From Phanerochaete sordida (Eukaryota; Basidiomycota; Agaricomycetes; Polyporales; Phanerochaetaceae): DNA of 64,000 nt. Positions 58,338-64,000 of the stretch are shown here, piece by piece. Numbering within the stretch: the first letter of the stretch is position 1; each line of letters opens with the position of its first letter. Both the position numbers and the translations under genes were made by a program. The DNA lies in the NCBI GenBank assembly GCA_019973155.2, contig BPQB01000018.1, positions 62,001 to 126,000 of the forward strand, read 5' to 3'. The notes under the pieces are model-generated. The model was given only the letters and a program-made list of their open reading frames with translations, was not told where the DNA came from and did no database searches.

Positions 58338-59443
58338 ATGAGCGGCGGAGACAGCGCCCCCCAGCTTGTGCGCTGTGAAGACGTATGGTTCGAAGACGGG
58401 ACCGTGGTGTTGCAGGCCGATAGAACGCTCTTCCGGGTGTACGCCGGCGTGCTTTCCAGGCACTCGGCCTTCTTCAGCGACCTGTTCGCTGCTCCGAGGC
58501 CATCCGACGTCGAGACGTACGAAGGATGTCTTCTCGTGGGTATGCAAGGCGATAATCCCGAAGATGTTCGCAACTTCTTGCTCGCCATGCTTGACATAGA
58601 GTAAGTCATGATTTCCGCTGTGCGAAGCTGGCCGCTGACTAGGGACGTGATAGACACTTCGAAACGTTGATCTCCGACCCTTGCGCGGCGGTCGCGATCC
58701 TCAAGCTGAGCGAGAAGTACGATGCTTATAAGCTCCGGCGTCGCGTCATTGCCGCGCTCGCGCCTCTCTTCCCCTCCACTCTCGAGGCCTTCGACGGACT
58801 GCGAGCTCGAGGCGCACCCCGCCAGTCATACCAGCTCCGTCTCATCTACCACATCATCTCCCTTGAGCTTGCTCTTGAGCACGCAGCTCCTAGCTTCCTC
58901 CCCTCCCTGCTTCATTTCATGGCAGGGCAGAAGATCGAGGTCCTTGAGCTCGTCCTCTCCGGAGGCAATGACTACAAGAAAGCACTAGTCCTCAGCCCGA
59001 AAGTCAAGCAAGCGCTCTGGCTCGCCAAACAGCGATTGTCAGCACTCGCGCGGAAGGAAGTCTTCACGAAGATGTTCGAGGTCGGCGCCTGCGATCAGGC
59101 CGAGCGGTGCAACGCACTTCGCCTGGCCTTCATCATCGACTTCCAGAGCCCTGACGGCTACCTCGATCCCCTCCAGCAGCCTCGCGCTTTCGGACAGAAT
59201 CTGCCCGACCTGTTCTGCCCCTCCTGCATTGGAGAGATCTCGCGGTCTTTCCGCGAGGGCCGCGCCAGAGCCTGGGAAGAGCTGCCGCGGATCTTTGCAC
59301 TGCCGCCTTGGAGTGACCTGGAAAGTGGCACTTTCGACCCACCGCCCGTTGTTCCTCCTTCCGTAGAAGCCCCGCCGCCTGTCCCTAGCCCCTCGAACTC
59401 CGAAAACGACTGGATTGATCTCGACGAAGCTCACGCCATGTAA
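58338..59443 (+). CDS. Single-module BTB protein related to the array (350 aa)
   Basis: Exons 58338-58600 and 58654-59443; the sum is divisible by three and the intron is phase 2, directly after the BTB domain (LLAMLDIE). That is the same place as in the array genes. BTB: CEDVWFEDGTVVLQADRTLF, HSAFFSDLFAAPRPSDVETY. C-terminal module: ILKLSEKYDAYKLRRRVIAA, VGACDQAERCNALR, GYLDPLQQPR, LFCPSCIGEISRSFREG, LPRIFALPPWSDL. It ends in a Pro-rich tail and DWIDLDEAHAM. It has one module where array genes 1-4 have two, so it may resemble the ancestral form. Function unknown; dimerisation and Cul3 adaptor roles are inferences from the BTB fold. Confidence 0.85.
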
Positions 59444-60551
59444 TCATCGCACAGCCTTCTATTTGTCTCACGACTGGACTCCTACCTACCTTAAAAGATG
59501 TTTTGCAGTATGTTCTCTGGATTTGGTTTGACTCATTGTGTACACTAGCTTTCTGCCTAGGTCGTTTCATGGAATCATGTTCTCAGCTCTCTGCCGCTGG
59601 TAAGCAGCGTCCGCACGATCGTTGTTGAAGCTAGTAAGTCCAAGTCCCAGTCAAGCGCCATTTTCTTGTCGTTATGGTTTTTAACCTCTAGCTCATGCAC
59701 GATGTATGTCCAATCTCGGCCAGGATAACTCGATGTATACTGATCTCGTATGTCAGACTGTGTCAACACTGCGCGACGCTTGAAAAGCCTGGTCAAGTGC
59801 AGCCGTGAGAATCGACACCACGGAAGTTACGCTCGCGCAGCGACATGATGCGACGCTACCTGGCCGCGGAAAAGTGGTGCGTGCATCAGTGCATTTCCAC
59901 CACGACAAGCTGACGTGTCCTCTAACCAAGCATATCTTCGGCCTTTCCCGCCGTAGACAACGATGTGCGAGGCACGACAATAGACCCACAATTGGCTTTG
60001 GGCGCATCAAGATGGGTGGTCGTAGCGCGGGTTTCCGCCCAAGCAAGTCACGATAAATCCGCCGATCAGTAGAAATCAGAAAACTACACAAGGAACGTGT
60101 ATCTAGGTGCGTCTTTATCGACGCTTGTTTGTGTTGGTTTTCTTAAGCGAACTGCGCCACAGGTGGGACTTGGAGCTAGAGACGCCGAGCGTGACTGGCC
60201 CGCGGAGGAGTTCTCACCAGATCATTTTCCAGCGCTGGAGATGAGAGATCTGCAACCTGTGCTTTCTGAAGGAAGATTCTCCGTGCGATCGTTTGCTACA
60301 TGCCAGAGATCGTCTCCACTAAATGAAGAGCTTGCATTCTTGATACCGCACGACCTACCAGACTGCCAGGCAACAGCGGGCGTCGCAGCTCTGCATGCAA
60401 AATGGTGACTCAATATCTGTCTCAGAGCCATCTGAACGTACTTACCGCCTCTGGTAGACAGTTTTCGTTCGCCGTCCGGCTCATCAGCGGGCCTGTTTAA
60501 AGAGCAGCTCTGTCGACGTCCTCAGATCGTTCATCCTCGACATCCGCCACT
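59444..60551. other. 1.1 kb gap between the BTB gene and the Pro/Ser-rich gene
   Basis: No gene is supported. Frames of about 100 codons (59753-60091 minus, 60097-60408 plus) have no domain, and the second begins at a GTG rather than an ATG. Confidence 0.4.
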
Positions 60552-61269
60552 ATGCCAAGCAGACTTCCTCCCAGCGCGACTAGCCCTGCGCAGGGTACCA
60601 CCAACGTCACCGAGACGAACAACGCCGCGGCTGATACGCTCAACAGCGCCCCTCCTGCGAGGCCGCCGCCGCCACATCCCTTACCACCGACGCCGCCAAT
60701 CGATATTCCTCACGGCCGCCGATCGGCTCGCAATTACGACCCGGCATTCGCTGCTTCCACCGCAGGCCAAACGTTCAGTAGCCACAGTGTCGGCGGGACA
60801 GGCGGGACGTACACCGGAGCCGTGTTCCCCATGACGTTCAGTCAGCCGGCTCCGCCGTCGACGCCCGTCGTCGCTAGGAATCCGCCACCTGTGCCGGTCC
60901 AGCAGCGAATGGTGAACGGTGTGGGTGCTACTCACGGTACGTCTCTTCAAGATTTTCTACGCCGTCCTTGTCTGAGCTTATCTGCGCCACCCAGCCCCTA
61001 CCCTCGACTCTATCCCGAGTGTCCCTGTGACGCCACAGAGCTCTCCAACGCAGGGTCATGCTGGGTCCTCTTTCCCGACCCCCATCCGTTCGGGCTGGTC
61101 GTACGATGCGACTACCGGGCGCATCCCGCAGGCTGCCGCGACTGCACCCTCTGTCCTCCCTCCCGTCCAAAGTCCTCGCCGCGAGCAGGGCAGCGGGACT
61201 GCCAATGCGACGGGCTCTGCCACGCGAACCGAAGGAGACGCCTCTGAGCGCATTGGGAGCCGCCAGTGA
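60552..61269 (+). CDS. Pro/Ser/Thr-rich hypothetical protein (219 aa)
   Basis: Start at 60552 (CACTATGCC). Exon 1 runs 60552-60936 and ends before GTACGT. Exon 2 runs 60995-61269 after CACCCAG. The splice keeps the frame and the summed length is divisible by three. The composition carries over the junction: before it PPPVPVQQRMVNGVGATH, after it APTLDSIPSVPVTPQSSPTQ. Poly-Pro stretches (RPPPPHPLPPTPPIDIP) dominate. There is no signal peptide, membrane helix or known domain. It could be a disordered scaffold or regulator, or part of a longer transcript. I do not recognise it. Confidence 0.5.
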
Positions 61270-64000
61270 CGGATTCAGGGAGATCTATACAAGCGCGATG
61301 TTGCAGCAAAGAAACGTAGGGGAGGCGTGCTAGTATTTGCAGTGTTTAGTTGGTCATAAAGCTCTCGTCTGAGTCTCGGCCGCCACATGAGCGGGTGTTA
61401 GCACCTGGGACTTGACGTAGGATAGTACGCAGTCTAGTATTGGTCCAATGAAATTTCTTCTACTCGATTGTGTTGCATGTGCGTTTAAGTTGGAGCAATG
61501 CCGCCTGGCAGAGTGCAAAGTCGTCTGCGTCGTTCGAGTCGCGACGCCGCTGACCGGCTGACCGCGGGCGCTTCCAGAACGGGCGTTAAAGTGATATTTC
61601 GTTGAGTTTTCTTTTTTGTCTCTGACAAGTGCCAACGTAGCCATTGATCTGCACGTCCAGGTAATTCTGCGCTATATTTCTGTCTCAACCTACTCAGGAA
61701 GCTTGCAGAGCCAGATAATCTGCCTCTGATTGGCGTCGGATATCGTAACTCCGAGCTCAATGCTCGGCCGTTCTCGGGCCACATCTTTCACGATGAGCGT
61801 CGCGCTGCTCTCAGACGAGCGTGGACACACGCTCCTCGCGATACAGCGCGTGAAACGTTCTGCGAAAGTGCCCATATAGAGCGCTGATCCGCCCTGCGGC
61901 GCTCCGTGCGCTGGAGGAAGTCTAGCGCTCTAGTCGAAACGTTGGTCGGCAAGATACTGGCGCGCAACGTGCAGAAAACCTGAAGGAACGAGAGAGTGCG
62001 AAAGAAGAGCGTACGAAAGGAATTCCATGCTCTTCTGAGGAGCTCCAAGCCGTCCCATTCCTCCTCGTCCGCCGATCCCCTGAACGCGGTCACAGCGGGG
62101 ACTCACCGAGCCTCGCTCCAATATCCGAGCGCACGATAGTCGAGTACGGGACGGAGGAAATGAGCCGCCGAGGTACAGGCCCATGGTTGGTCAGTAGTGG
62201 CTTGATTGTATCCGAAACCCACTTCGTCTTCTGAACGGAGCACTGGTGGCTGGGATAGGCACGCGTCGACGCGACGCATCATTCGCAGGGACGAAGCATG
62301 ACAGCATCTGCTCCAGCACCCGGCATGGAATTGGCTTGTGCCATCGGCCTACATGAATATCGGTGGGTTCCCCAAATGCACGTCTTCCGACGGTAAATAA
62401 CGCCTTTACGTCGAAAAGTACTAGTATAGTAGTCCTGACCCTTGGCGGCCTCGCCCTCGAAGTGTGCGAGTAATCTTGCGGAGACAGGACACTACTCGTG
62501 GCGATGCTTCTTAGGGCACCTGGCCTCTAGGCCCTGTCCAGAAAGCCCCCCGCATCTGGCGCCCTTCCCTCATGGGGACCGGATGATCTGTTGGGAGGTT
62601 GCGCACGAACGCGGCTGTCTGATAGAGAATAATCTGTCACACGCGCCTCCGCTCACCGCGCAGACATCGGGACGAGTGGCCAGGACTCATCAGGGCAATA
62701 TGGAAAAGGTCCGATACCATCCTCTTGCCCGTCTCTACAAGCTCCTTGTTTCCTACACGCGACACGCATCAAGATGCATCCTTCCAGAACCTATCCGCTG
62801 CTCCTCGTGCCCGAACCCGCTCCTCTGGGTCGTCACATTCACTCCGCTGTTTGCTCTAGCCGTAAACGGTACCGCTGACTCCAACGCGCGGCGGGAACGG
62901 TGGCAGTTCACGGGCGGTGTGTACGGTCGGCAAGCTCGGCGAGGGCCATGCGTTGTTGTAGGTCGAGCGTTGGATCCAGGAGAAAATTTCACGGCGGTGA
63001 TACTCGCCCAATACCCCGCAGCGCCCTGTCGCGGTTGCCGGGGTCCCCTGCGCAGCTCGCATACTCGATTCCAGCACCGTTCTCACACTACATACCGGGC
63101 AGCTGGCCCGCAGGTCGGATTTTCTGACAGGGTCTACGAGGCAGTAGTCGAAGGAGTGTCCCAACCCTCCCCCACTGTCCCCATTTCTCCCCCAGCTTGC
63201 TCGCCACGGTCAGCGGTCTTCACGGTCCAAGCACCCTCGTCCACATCGACTCACCCGCTCTCCAACGGTGCCGCTATCGCCTTGAACATGTCCCCAGCCC
63301 GCTCACCCTGTTCTACGGCTCTACTATACACTACATACCGCTGACCAGGTCGAACGACCCGCTACAAAGGCCCCCACGGCGCTGTCTCGACCATGGAGAA
63401 CCACCGTCAGCTACACACCGCCCTGACGATTTCCGCCACCGATTCTCGAGCGGCCAACAGGGTCTTCAATCCCCCAGTATACTCGCTCCCGCCCCCTGCT
63501 CTCCTGTCCATCGCCCGCCCTTCCCGCCCGCTAGCCGTCAGAATATGCCGGAGCCCAGCACTCGAACTCAACGACCGCGTCCACGCCATCGAACTCACAC
63601 CGTAGAGCCTCTCGACTCTCACGGTGCCGTCAGTTGCTTCGACAGTGGGGCAAACCCGCAGGTGAGCCGTCGTTGCTGTCCCTCGCGTTCTCTTCCGCCT
63701 TCAACACCGATACAAGTAGCCGCTACCGGGTCAAGTCAAACGCGCACCCCGCGCAGGCTCAGCTCGACTCTGCGGCACTCACGAACAACGCCGCCGTCGC
63801 CGCCGCCGCCGCCGCCAGGGCTCCCTTCTCGCCATAAGCACCCACCGCCGCGTACCCACCCCCGCCGTCTACCGACCTCTTCATCTAGGAGCGGTCAGCC
63901 AAAAGCGCCCCAGAACTCCCTCCAGATCGACGATGAGGGCTAACCATCTGCGGCGCCGACATCGACTGTACAGCCCTCACTTAACGACGTCGACGCGCCC
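61270..64000. other. 2.7 kb right end without a defensible gene
   Basis: Long open frames exist (62442-63344 and 63197-63943, plus), but they overlap in different frames, begin with non-ATG or weak starts and are Pro/Ser/Arg-rich without domains. From about 63150 the sequence is pyrimidine-rich on the plus strand. A gene beginning beyond the right edge, or with many small exons, could be missed. Confidence 0.4.
63790..63816. repeat. Short imperfect GCC microsatellite
   Basis: Nine GCC triplets with one interruption (GTC as the third). A minor simple repeat in uncertain coding context. Confidence 0.8.

Noticed and set aside
62880..63010. A fragment resembling the glycine-rich loop and lysine strand of a protein kinase (KLGEGHA in one frame, VVVGRALDPGENFTAV in another)
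   Set aside because: The two parts are in different frames, the catalytic Lys is not present after FTAV, and no further kinase motifs (HRD, DFG) follow.
62442..63943. Two overlapping long plus-strand frames (300 and 248 codons)
   Set aside because: Different frames over the same DNA, no ATG at the first start, biased Pro/Ser/Arg composition and no domain. Likely chance frames in C-rich sequence.

Overview
The window is nuclear DNA from a filamentous basidiomycete, most likely an Agaricomycete, perhaps of the wood-decay/polypore kind. The evidence is GC-rich, compact genes on both strands, many introns of about 50-70 bases with GTRNGT donors and YAG acceptors, and families expanded in these fungi: BTB proteins, F-box proteins, fasciclin-domain surface proteins and aldo-keto reductases. 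The species cannot be named from the sequence. Coordinates given for spliced genes run from start codon to stop codon and include introns.

Left part (1-28.3 kb). A Ser/Pro-rich transcription-factor-like gene runs off the left edge. After a 3 kb gap come GAA1 (GPI transamidase) and TAF7 (TFIID), tail to tail only 45 bp apart. Three membrane-anchored fasciclin (FAS1) genes follow, all on the minus strand, with a GH47 alpha-mannosidase on the plus strand between the first and second. The middle FAS1 copy carries a 4-bp tandem duplication that breaks its frame. Next are SAM37 (mitochondrial outer-membrane assembly), OTU1 (deubiquitinase), a 2.5 kb gene-poor stretch and a Golgi nucleotide-sugar transporter. 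GAA1, the mannosidase, the sugar transporter and the FAS1 proteins all belong to the secretory or cell-surface glycoprotein route, though nothing shows they are co-regulated.

Middle (28.3-47 kb). A 219-bp TA-flanked inverted-repeat element (MITE-like) sits beside a tandem array of four minus-strand genes. Each array gene encodes about 630-640 residues with two complete BTB-plus-C-terminal modules fused in one reading frame. I checked all four by splice phase and length. A 1.6 kb gap leads to an aldo-keto reductase, an MFS drug:H+ antiporter and a second aldo-keto reductase. Each of these three has a TATATA box close to its start codon.

Right part (47-64 kb). This is mostly housekeeping: PUS4 pseudouridine synthase, a DapA-family aldolase, a full-length mitochondrial NAD(P) transhydrogenase, and an APE1-type AP endonuclease with a possible mitochondrial leader. 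Then come an F-box protein, a tRNA-Ile(AAU), a stand-alone single-module BTB gene related to the array, and a small Pro/Ser-rich hypothetical gene. The last 2.7 kb holds no gene I can defend.

The least expected things here are the fused double-BTB array with its conserved cysteine pattern, the shared cytoplasmic helix plus PPxY tail of the three FAS1 proteins, the frameshifted middle FAS1 gene, the MITE-like element, and the possible dual start of the AP endonuclease.
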